This document shows positions 33,498-41,576 of a stretch of 64,000 nt of DNA, piece after piece. This DNA comes from Fusibacter paucivorans (GTDB taxonomy: Bacteria; Bacillota; Clostridia; Peptostreptococcales; Acidaminobacteraceae). A model generated the notes under the pieces. It made no database searches. It was not told the origin of the DNA and saw only the letters and a list, made by a program, of their open reading frames with translations. The DNA is taken from positions 83,424 to 147,423 of the forward strand of contig NZ_JAHBCL010000007.1 of the NCBI RefSeq assembly GCF_018390735.1. Direction: 5' to 3'. The first letter of the stretch is position 1. Every line of letters starts with the position of its first letter. The translations under genes were made by a program, and so were the position numbers.

Positions 33498-34439
33498 ATG
33501 ATACAAATGATATTAACGATGAATCCAGTCGGTCAGATCATTATTGGCTTGATTGTACTCATCCTGATTATCACACTTTGGGCACTGGCGCGCATTAAAA
33601 CAAAATATTTAGTACTGACGTATGATGTGCTCGATCACGACAATCGAAAGGAACTTATTTTTAAAAGTGAACTCAACAATGCCATTGTCGATGACTATAA
33701 GTCGGCACAGACACTAAAAATAAAGGAAATCAATACACTGGCGATCATCGAAAAGAATATGAATACCTTTTTAAGCAAAACCAATATTGGCGAACGCTTT
33801 ATTGGCAGATCCTCCGGATTAATGATTATATTGGGACTCGTCGGAACTTTCTTTGGTTTGACACTTTCGATTTCTGAGCTCGTTAGCCTGCTAAGTTCAA
33901 CTAATGAAGCGGTACTTGGCGACGTCAATACCATTACGGGTGGTCTTTTAAGCTCCATTAACGGCATGTCTGTGGCGTTTGTCACATCACTTTTTGGGAT
34001 TACAGCTTCAATTCTCGTTAATGTCCTAACGATTGTCGTCGGAACGACGGAGACTAAAGAACAATATATAGCTGTTGTTGAAGAATACCTTGATAATACA
34101 CTCGGTGAGAAATCAACGGATATGACACAAGTTGACGAACACGGTAAAACGCCGCTTGAAACGGCATTTGAAAGTCTGGGCGACAGACTGGCAGCATCAC
34201 TTGAAGAAGTGACATCAGCTATGAGTTATCGTCTGACCGTCGCAAGCAACAACATGAAAGACACCTCGGATTCCATTGAGAAGAGCATGCATAAATTCGA
34301 TCAGTCCATTCAACAGTTTTCTGAAAATATTCGTGACTTTTCAGAGTTTAACCATCACCTGAAAACCAATATACAACGAATGTCCGTCGTCTTTGACGAT
34401 TTTACGGAAGATGTGAAGGAAGCGAATAAAAACGAATAG
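33498..34439 (+). CDS. MotA/TolQ/ExbB family proton-channel protein (ZorA-like)
   Basis: 313 residues. Helices near 9-30, 105-130 and 150-178, with the family core IILGLVGTFFGLTLSI and GLLSSINGMSVAFVTSLFGITASIL. A long cytoplasmic C-terminal tail (180-313) looks helical and coiled. Such proteins form the ring around a MotB/ExbD-like dimer and turn ion flow into rotation. GAGGAGGT precedes the ATG. It pairs with the OmpA-like gene 17 bp downstream. No flagellar or Tol genes are nearby; the pair resembles ZorAB of Zorya, but ZorC and ZorD are absent. Confidence 0.85.
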   Translation: MIQMILTMNPVGQIIIGLIVLILIITLWALARIKTKYLVLTYDVLDHDNRKELIFKSELNNAIVDDYKSAQTLKIKEINTLAIIEKNMNTFLSKTNIGERFIGRSSGLMIILGLVGTFFGLTLSISELVSLLSSTNEAVLGDVNTITGGLLSSINGMSVAFVTSLFGITASILVNVLTIVVGTTETKEQYIAVVEEYLDNTLGEKSTDMTQVDEHGKTPLETAFESLGDRLAASLEEVTSAMSYRLTVASNNMKDTSDSIEKSMHKFDQSIQQFSENIRDFSEFNHHLKTNIQRMSVVFDDFTEDVKEANKNE

Positions 34440-34456
34440 CACGAAGGGAGGCAGCG

Positions 34457-35398
34457 GTGAAGATTAGAAGAAAACGTCAACGCCACGAAGAACAGGAAAA
34501 TTTTTGGCCCTCCTTTACAGATATGATTTCAACCATTGCGATCATACTCTTTTTCGTCATGTTCCTCATGTATATCAATAACATTGTCACTGGCAAAAAT
34601 TTAGAATTTATGCGAAAAGAGCTGGATGACACGCAGAAACAGCTGGAATCCAGTAAGCTCGAAATTTCACAGGCAGAGAACAATTTGAGGCTGTTAAAAG
34701 TGGAACTCGATAAGACGATGGCAGAGGTTGAGGAAGGTCAAATTGCATTGAAGCTCTCACAAGAGGAAATTGATGCACAGAAAGAAGTTATTGCCAGCAG
34801 TAATCAAGAGCTGGGAGATTTAAGACAAAAATTGCAGGGGATCGCCGTATTGAGGTTGGACGTACTGACGGCGGTTAAAGATTCAATAGAAGAAAAACTA
34901 GGTGAAACGAATCAGGCAGGTGAGCCGCTGGTTACGATTTCAGACACTGGGAACATCGTCATCAACGAGAGCCTTGTCTTTGATACAAATTCCTACGATA
35001 TTAAGCCAGAAGGGCAGGCTCTTTTAACGCAGCTTGCCAACGCCTTTGAAGAAGTACTGAAAGACAGTGAAATCAGGGCGAGTATCGATGCCATTAACAT
35101 TCAGGGACATACTGATGAACGCGGCAGCGGCTCTTATAATAGAGAGCTCGGTTCAAAACGTGCAACAGCAGTTGTCAATTATCTGATGAGTGCAAATAGT
35201 AATTTGGACAGCCGATATGGCAGTTTCTTCATGGCCAGTTCGCTTTCAGAGTACAGACCGGTCACCGGTGGCACGTCAGAAGCTGATTATGCGAAGAACA
35301 GACGGATTGAAATCAGTGTAATCTTAAAAGATTCACATGTACAAAACATTATTGACACATATCTTCAGGACTCGATTAAAGTCTTTGAAGGTGAATAG
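34457..35398 (+). CDS. MotB/OmpA-like peptidoglycan-binding motor protein (ZorB-like)
   Basis: 313 residues from a GTG with GGGAGG upstream. A short basic N-terminus, then one helix (about 24-44) preceded by FWPSFTDM, where Asp22 matches the proton-carrying Asp of MotB. A coiled coil follows (about 50-130), then an OmpA-like domain (165-305) with GHTDERGSGSYNRELGSKRA and NRRIEI for peptidoglycan binding. Partner of the MotA-like protein. The architecture matches MotB/ZorB. A terminator follows at 35431. Confidence 0.86.
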   Translation: MKIRRKRQRHEEQENFWPSFTDMISTIAIILFFVMFLMYINNIVTGKNLEFMRKELDDTQKQLESSKLEISQAENNLRLLKVELDKTMAEVEEGQIALKLSQEEIDAQKEVIASSNQELGDLRQKLQGIAVLRLDVLTAVKDSIEEKLGETNQAGEPLVTISDTGNIVINESLVFDTNSYDIKPEGQALLTQLANAFEEVLKDSEIRASIDAINIQGHTDERGSGSYNRELGSKRATAVVNYLMSANSNLDSRYGSFFMASSLSEYRPVTGGTSEADYAKNRRIEISVILKDSHVQNIIDTYLQDSIKVFEGE

Positions 35399-35430
35399 TC
35401 AAAAGTATATTGTCAGAGCATGAAGATGAG

Positions 35431-35467
35431 ACCCCTTACATTAACTGTAAGGGGTTCACACTTTTTT
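35431..35467 (+). terminator. Terminator after the MotA/OmpA pair
   Basis: Perfect 10-bp stem ACCCCTTACA / TGTAAGGGGT with a 5-nt loop and a T run a few bases later. Confidence 0.8.
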
Positions 35468-35574
35468 GCTGCAATCCTTAAACTGTAATCAGATCGTAAT
35501 CGTTTTTTCATAGCAAAGACACATGAGCGCGTTATAATGAAGGTGACTTAAAACATTTGATGAGAGGGATCACT

Positions 35575-38247
35575 ATGAATAAGAAATGGCTGTTACTAAC
35601 ATGCTTAAGCATGCTGTTTTTGCAACAATTGACGTTTGCGGATTACATAACACTCTATGAGTGGCGCTCTGAACCCGAGATCATTGCAGATGGCGTCACG
35701 AGTCAACACATTCAAAGATTTACCAACGGCGGATGGCTTAACATGAATCTCGTCAATGTCGATTTGACGGCCGGTGCGGAAATGACCGTCGTGACAGATG
35801 ACTACCTTTCAGAGCGTGACACGTTATCGACACTGGTCGCGCAGAGTGACGAAGCATCAGAAATCGTTGCGGCAATTAACAGCGACTTTTTTGATACGGC
35901 GAATAATACCACAATGGGAACGTTGATCAAAGATGGTGAAGTGTTATCAACCAGTGTGGGCTATAATGAGTTTGCCTCATTCAACATTGCCAAAAATGGC
36001 TTGCCTTTTGTCGGGTATATTAATACGCCTAACAATACGTTTTCGAATGGCAAGACAACCATGAAAATTAGTTATATCAACAAGCCTTACCTTAATTATG
36101 ACCGTACGATTTTATTTAACAACAACTGGTCCACTGTGTCATACGGTAATTCTATTGGTCAGGACATTGCAGAAATGCTCGTTGTAAATGACGTCGTGAA
36201 AGAAATGCGTCTCAACGGTCCTGCTTTTACCATTCCGGAAAACGGTTATGTCCTCGCTTCTGTGGGAACCGATGTTTCTCAGCTCTTAAACAGCTTTAAA
36301 ATTGGCGATACCATCGCCATTCACTATGATGTCAATTTTAATGCCATTGATCTAACAATTGGCGGCGGTGCTCAAATTTTAGAGAACGGCACTATTCCAA
36401 CGACCTTTTCACAAAACATTTCGGGGAATAATCCTCGAACCGCTTTAGGGATTGATCGTGATCGTAAAAAGATTATCATGTTGACAGTCGATGGGCGGAC
36501 GACCTCCTATCGCGGTGTAACGCAAACGGAACTTGCGCAGCTCCTGCTGGAATTCGGTGCCTACGAGGGGATCAATCTCGATGGCGGCGGTTCTACGGAA
36601 ATGCTTGTCAAAACACCTTGGGAGACTGCTGCAAATATCGTCAATCGTCCTTCCGATGGCGCCGAACGCAAGATGTACACGGGATTGGCTGTTATTAAGA
36701 ATACAGTGACCACCCCCGTATTAAAACAAATAAAAATCGATATGGCATCAGATGCTGTACTCCTTGGCGAAAAGCTGACACTGAAGTTGATGGGTATTGA
36801 TGAAAATTATGATATGACGGCGATTGATCCTGCCGAGGTAAAATGGACAGTTAGCGGTTTGGCAGGCACACTTGAAGATGATCGCTTTGCACCAACGGCG
36901 ACGGGCGTGGCATCCATTCAAGCTGCATACAAGGGCTTTACAGCGCAAAAAACAGTTCACGTATATGACAATGGGGTTAAAATTGTCGTTGAGCCTTCTG
37001 TTTTAAAACTTGATGCCGGTCAGCAGAAGCAAATGCAGTTCTACATTCAAACAGCAGATGGTGAAAAAGTGGCAACGTCACCTGAAGCGTTAACGCTCGT
37101 CCTGCCGGATAATCTCGGTGCTTTTGACATGGCAATGAGTACCTTTACTGCGGGAACAGATGGACAACAGGGCTATATGACAGTTGGTTTCAATGACTTA
37201 ATTACGTATGTTCCGATTGGCAACGGCACGGATAAAGCGCTGATTGCAGATTTTGAAACGGCAACGGGAACATTCCTCAGTTATCCGGAAGCGGTAACCG
37301 GCAAATATGCAGAACTCAATTTTCCGAAGACTGGCGATTTAGGCGGTATGTTGACTTATGACTTTACAACGACTACGGATACGCGAGCCGCTTATATGAA
37401 ATTCAATGAACCCATTATGCTGCCGAGCAATACGGAATCCATTGGTATGTGGGCGTATGGCGATTATGGCAACGATCACTGGCTTCGTGGTAAAATTATT
37501 GATGCCAATGGTGCGGCAACCAACATTACTTTTGCCAGACACATTGACTGGACGGGATGGAAATATTTGACCGCTGATTTGCCGGATGAACTGGCGGCAC
37601 CGTTTACGCTGGAAAGAATTTATGTTGTAGAGACAGATGTAACCAAGCAAGATGAAGGTACCGTGGTGATTGATGATGTTTATGCTGTTGTCGGTCAAAC
37701 GATCACAGCATCGATTCCTGAAAACGTGACAAAACAAAAACAAATTGCTGATTATAAGATTGAAGACGGTTTAACGAAGGCCTTTACGGCAGCTTATCTA
37801 ACACAGGCAACAGAGCCGGTGGCCGAATTGGCAGCGGCATCAGGTATTGTTAAGGCCGCAGGCAATGGGTTTAGTGCTGAAGTTAAAAATGGCATTTGGG
37901 TGATGACATTGAATAACGGCGGCGGCAGTATTCGCGCCAATGATTATACGCAATGGACAAAGTTTATTCAAAAAGTGACACAGATTGAATCAAGACCTGT
38001 CGTGTTGATGATGCGCGATTCGGAAATATTTAATGACAGCTTGGAAGGGACATTGCTATACCGCCAGCTCGGCACATTGGTTGACAAGGGATTGGATGTT
38101 ACAGTACTCTATCCGACCAATGACGATTACAGCGTTAATATTAAATCCGGTATTCGCATCCTTAATTTGCCAAACTCTGTTGAGCAGTTAAATGCCTATA
38201 CATTTGCGGTGAGGGACAAAGCGCTGGCATTTGAAATCGTGCAGTGA
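35575..38247 (+). CDS. Secreted phosphodiester glycosidase (NAGPA-domain) protein
   Basis: 890 residues from the ATG at 35575 (GAGGG upstream). Signal peptide 1-22, cleaved near LTFA-DYI. The region of about residues 80-390 matches the phosphodiester glycosidase fold (NAGPA type), with AAINSDFFD, NPRTALGIDRD and NLDGGGSTEM (Asp336). C-terminal parts look like Ig-like domains (390-480, 480-560), a beta-sandwich near 560-720 and an alpha/beta tail. NAGPA proteins cleave sugar-1-phosphodiesters; an extracellular polysaccharide or wall-linked target is plausible. It has its own terminators on both sides, so it is not co-transcribed with the motor pair. Confidence 0.82.
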   Translation: MNKKWLLLTCLSMLFLQQLTFADYITLYEWRSEPEIIADGVTSQHIQRFTNGGWLNMNLVNVDLTAGAEMTVVTDDYLSERDTLSTLVAQSDEASEIVAAINSDFFDTANNTTMGTLIKDGEVLSTSVGYNEFASFNIAKNGLPFVGYINTPNNTFSNGKTTMKISYINKPYLNYDRTILFNNNWSTVSYGNSIGQDIAEMLVVNDVVKEMRLNGPAFTIPENGYVLASVGTDVSQLLNSFKIGDTIAIHYDVNFNAIDLTIGGGAQILENGTIPTTFSQNISGNNPRTALGIDRDRKKIIMLTVDGRTTSYRGVTQTELAQLLLEFGAYEGINLDGGGSTEMLVKTPWETAANIVNRPSDGAERKMYTGLAVIKNTVTTPVLKQIKIDMASDAVLLGEKLTLKLMGIDENYDMTAIDPAEVKWTVSGLAGTLEDDRFAPTATGVASIQAAYKGFTAQKTVHVYDNGVKIVVEPSVLKLDAGQQKQMQFYIQTADGEKVATSPEALTLVLPDNLGAFDMAMSTFTAGTDGQQGYMTVGFNDLITYVPIGNGTDKALIADFETATGTFLSYPEAVTGKYAELNFPKTGDLGGMLTYDFTTTTDTRAAYMKFNEPIMLPSNTESIGMWAYGDYGNDHWLRGKIIDANGAATNITFARHIDWTGWKYLTADLPDELAAPFTLERIYVVETDVTKQDEGTVVIDDVYAVVGQTITASIPENVTKQKQIADYKIEDGLTKAFTAAYLTQATEPVAELAAASGIVKAAGNGFSAEVKNGIWVMTLNNGGGSIRANDYTQWTKFIQKVTQIESRPVVLMMRDSEIFNDSLEGTLLYRQLGTLVDKGLDVTVLYPTNDDYSVNIKSGIRILNLPNSVEQLNAYTFAVRDKALAFEIVQ

Positions 38248-38353
38248 AATAGTCCGAAATGATTTTGTTTGCAGCAGGAAATGACAACTTCGATCGATAG
38301 AGCAGAATAAAATTTGATTAGAAAATGATGAGCAAATCTTAAGAAAATTCTAA

Positions 38354-38387
38354 AAGAACCTAGGTGGCAACGCCTAGGTTCTTTTTT
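38354..38387 (+). terminator. Terminator 31 bp before the next gene
   Basis: Perfect 11-bp stem AAGAACCTAGG / CCTAGGTTCTT around an 8-nt loop, then a run of T. It lies only 31 bp before the ATG at 38419, so either the next gene has a promoter inside that short gap or this hairpin acts in its leader. Confidence 0.8.
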
Positions 38388-38418
38388 ATATGATGGTATC
38401 AGAAAGTGAGGCATTGAC

Positions 38419-39348
38419 ATGGCATTTAAATCAAAACCCAAGCGAACCTCAGATGATTCCATTGTAGATGGATTGAAGAAGGTTTTTTTAGAATATGATC
38501 CGGTAGTTTTTACACAGAAAGCTTTCGAAGGACTGCTGGCAGACCATATACCGGGGGCCTATGCCTTTAAGGCGCGACTAACATTGCTTGCGAAATCAGG
38601 CTATTTGTTGAAATTGTTGCAGTTGGGTAATGCAGGAGAACAAGCGTTGCGCTACGCAGAACAGTTTGCCGATTATTACGGTTTCGAAAAAGGCATTATT
38701 GTAAAGGATTTCAAATTAATTCTGCGATCGGTTGGCGTCTTGTCGGTAACCGATCCAGGCGATATAAACTTTGAGCGATCGGATCAAGGCGATTCAGATG
38801 AAGCGCCTACTGAGATACAACCCGCGTCTTCGCCAAAAATTAGAAAGAAGCGTCCTGCGAAACATGGGATCAAGGGTTTTAATTGGATTGGATTAGGCCT
38901 TTGGCTACTGTTTTTTATCATCTTAATCGGCGGTTATGTTTATCAAATTGACTTTTTCCAAATGAAGCAGACGGCAATCGCTGGTGTTGAAACCTATATG
39001 ATGCCGCTGAGTCAGAACAATCCATGGCTCGTATTTGGATTGGCGGGGACGCTGATCGGCAGTATTGTCGTATCGTTAGTCCAAAAGCGACTGGATATTA
39101 ATTTGATTGCCATCCTACCATGGCTCATGGTGATTATCCAATGCGGTATGGCATTTTTTAAAGTTCAAATGCCGCAGTTTTATGAATTTGTACAGCTTTA
39201 CATGATGGTTGTCACCGCAGCAGGGTTTATGATCCTACAGACGGGTTCAATGCGAACAAAGGGTATACCAAAGGGAATGGCATCATTTTATCTTCTGGGC
39301 ACCGTATACCTCGTCAGTCAATATGTGATTCGAACAGTCGTTTTATAA
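38419..39348 (+). CDS. Membrane protein with soluble N-terminal helical domain, unknown function
   Basis: 309 residues. Residues 15-120 are helical and soluble (DGLKKVFLEYDP, LADHIPGAYAFKARLTLLAKSG, QFADYYGFEKGII). They resemble a helical domain I associate with kinases and VWA proteins in bacterial signalling clusters, but I cannot name the family. A charged linker (125-150) leads to five helices near 152-175, 196-220, 228-248, 253-275 and 286-308. It is 45 bp before the kinase gene, so it is probably its membrane partner or sensor. GTGAGG precedes the ATG. Confidence 0.7.
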   Translation: MAFKSKPKRTSDDSIVDGLKKVFLEYDPVVFTQKAFEGLLADHIPGAYAFKARLTLLAKSGYLLKLLQLGNAGEQALRYAEQFADYYGFEKGIIVKDFKLILRSVGVLSVTDPGDINFERSDQGDSDEAPTEIQPASSPKIRKKRPAKHGIKGFNWIGLGLWLLFFIILIGGYVYQIDFFQMKQTAIAGVETYMMPLSQNNPWLVFGLAGTLIGSIVVSLVQKRLDINLIAILPWLMVIIQCGMAFFKVQMPQFYEFVQLYMMVVTAAGFMILQTGSMRTKGIPKGMASFYLLGTVYLVSQYVIRTVVL

Positions 39349-39393
39349 TCGCTTGAAAAGCGTGAAACGACTAAACTAGAAAAGGAGAACGAC

Positions 39394-40713
39394 ATGAGTC
39401 TATTAAAGAAAGGCGCTACGCTGACTTCGACTTTGGAAAACTATACGGTCATTAAGCCGCTTGGAGAAGGTGGACAGGGAGAAGTCTACCTTGTTCATGC
39501 AGAATCAGGCGACTATGCGGTCAAGTGGTTTTATAAGCGTATGGCGACAGAAGCACAGTATCACGCAATTGAAAGCCTCGTTGAACAAGGGGCACCTTCT
39601 GAACAATTCATTTGGCCGATGGCGATTGTTGAAAACGATTCGGAAGATCAATTCGGCTATGTCATGCCGCTTATTGACAGCAGATACTATCAAAAGCTAA
39701 CGCGATTTTTCAGTGGTGAATTGACATTTAAATCGTATGAAAAGCTCATTGAAGCTTGTATGCAAATGGTCCAAAGCTTTTATACACTACACTTGAGCGG
39801 CCTTTGTTATCGCGATATCTCATTTGGCAATTTGTTTGTCAACTTTAAAACCGGCGATGTCCGCATCTGTGACAATGACAACGTCACCTATGACAGTTTA
39901 AAAAGTGTTGAAGACAATTGGGGAACCTATGGCTTTATGGCGCCGGAAGTCATTATCGGTGACGCGCCGCCAAGTACGGCAACAGATTTATTTTCACTCT
40001 CCGTGGTGCTCTTTCGAATGCTCTATCGACAACATCCACTACAAGGGCGAAGAGAGTATGAGATTGATATACTGGATGAAGCGGCATTTATGTCACTCTA
40101 TGGGACGCATCCGCTCTACATCTTTGATCCTATTGATGCGACTAATCGGCCGGTAAAGGGCGTTCAGGACATTGCAGAATTTTATTGCAGTATTTTGCCT
40201 CAAGCCGTCAACGATGCTTTTGAACGCGCTTTTACAAGTGGCATTAAAGTACCGGAAGAACGATTGCGCGAAAGTGAATGGATGCAGCTCTTGACAACGC
40301 TGAAATATAATATCACCTATTGTCTGCATTGCGGCAAACAGGTTTTTTACGATGCTTCGATCATTCGCGACAAGAAGGCGCTTCCCGCTTGTGTGCATTG
40401 TGGTAAAGCCGTTGACCGATTGCCGGTTCGCATGAAAGTTGGCGAGCGAATTATTGTTTTGAATTACGATACTGAACTGATGATGGATGTATTGACGCCA
40501 TTAGACATGACGGCCTATCAAACGACATTCGGCAGCATCGTACAGCATCCAAGGCATCCTGAAATATGGGGGCTGAAAAATCACTCTGAGTATGTTTGGC
40601 AGTACACAACTCAGGAAGGTGAAACGCGAACCATTGAAAAAAATGGTGTCGTTCCATTGAGGCATGGTATGATGATCAACTTTGGCGATTCTATGGGCGT
40701 TATTAGATTTTAA
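39394..40713 (+). CDS. Ser/Thr protein kinase with C-terminal zinc ribbon (TerY-P triad type)
   Basis: 439 residues. Eukaryotic-like kinase domain (17-300): glycine loop GEGGQG (24-29), Lys44 in YAVKWF, catalytic YRDISFGN (Asp141, with Tyr in place of the usual His), a metal-binding motif that reads DND (160-162) instead of DFG, and MAPEVI. Then a zinc ribbon (Cys310, Cys313, Cys333, Cys336) and a beta-rich tail that might be FHA-like. Key Lys and both Asp are kept, so it is probably active. AAGGAG precedes the ATG. The VWA and PP2C genes downstream make it a kinase/phosphatase/VWA set. Confidence 0.86.
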   Translation: MSLLKKGATLTSTLENYTVIKPLGEGGQGEVYLVHAESGDYAVKWFYKRMATEAQYHAIESLVEQGAPSEQFIWPMAIVENDSEDQFGYVMPLIDSRYYQKLTRFFSGELTFKSYEKLIEACMQMVQSFYTLHLSGLCYRDISFGNLFVNFKTGDVRICDNDNVTYDSLKSVEDNWGTYGFMAPEVIIGDAPPSTATDLFSLSVVLFRMLYRQHPLQGRREYEIDILDEAAFMSLYGTHPLYIFDPIDATNRPVKGVQDIAEFYCSILPQAVNDAFERAFTSGIKVPEERLRESEWMQLLTTLKYNITYCLHCGKQVFYDASIIRDKKALPACVHCGKAVDRLPVRMKVGERIIVLNYDTELMMDVLTPLDMTAYQTTFGSIVQHPRHPEIWGLKNHSEYVWQYTTQEGETRTIEKNGVVPLRHGMMINFGDSMGVIRF

Positions 40714-40901
40714 GGCAGGAGCGCCAAGTGAAATAAATCAATACCTCAATGAATGCCTCAAGCGATATATGAAATGGATACATCAAATAATCCGTAGAAT
40801 AATCCGTAAAAAAACATTAGCATGTAACAACCCAAGTACAATAACTCAGGTATAACAACGCGTGAATAATTATTAATGGAAACAATTGAAAGGAGTCTAA
40901 A

Positions 40902-41576
40902 ATGACTGAAAATTATGGCAAAATGGGTGCACGAGATTTACATTTATTTTTTTTAATTGATGCTTCTGATTCGATGAAATACGGCGGTAAAATTGAAACG
41001 CTCAATAATGCAGTGAGAGAAGCAATTCCGCATATTAGAGACGTTGCCAGAGATGCAGAGGGAACGATTCGCGTCCATGCACTCACGTTTTCAACGGGTG
41101 CACGATGGCTTGTCAACAATGTAGACATCAAGCACTTTACATGGGAAAACATTCAGCCGAAAGGCGTAACGGATATGGGAAGAAGTTTTGAACTGCTTGC
41201 AGATCAATTGACGACAGAATTTGAAAACATCAGAGGGTACCAACCGGTCATGATTTTGTTATCTGACGGCTTGCCGACAGATGACTATGAAAAGGGACTT
41301 GAAAAACTAATGGACACAACTTGGGGTAAAAAAGCGATTCGAATCGCCATCGCCATTGGACAGGAAGCTGATATGGACGTGCTGCAAGCATTTATCGGTG
41401 ATACATTTAGAGGTGAACTCAAACCGCTTCAGGCAAAAAATGCCTCTGAACTCAAGCAGTACATTCGTTGGGCATCAACAGCAGTCTCCAATGCGTCCAT
41501 CAATCCAGTCAAAGCAGCGGTACCAATGCCGCCAACCGTTGATGCCGCCGTAGATATGGATGATCTCGACTGGTGA
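40902..41576 (+). CDS. VWA-domain protein, TerY-like
   Basis: 224 residues, almost entirely one von Willebrand A domain. The metal-ion-dependent adhesion site is complete: Asp20-x-Ser22-x-Ser24 in LIDASDSM, Thr in KGVTDMGRSF and Asp in LLSDGLPTDD. TerY proteins combine with a PP2C phosphatase and a kinase in predicted metal/stress signalling units. AAAGGAG precedes the ATG. The stop overlaps the PP2C start (GTGA), so the two are translated together. The 188-bp gap upstream holds a doubled AATAATCCGTA but no terminator. Confidence 0.86.
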   Translation: MTENYGKMGARDLHLFFLIDASDSMKYGGKIETLNNAVREAIPHIRDVARDAEGTIRVHALTFSTGARWLVNNVDIKHFTWENIQPKGVTDMGRSFELLADQLTTEFENIRGYQPVMILLSDGLPTDDYEKGLEKLMDTTWGKKAIRIAIAIGQEADMDVLQAFIGDTFRGELKPLQAKNASELKQYIRWASTAVSNASINPVKAAVPMPPTVDAAVDMDDLDW

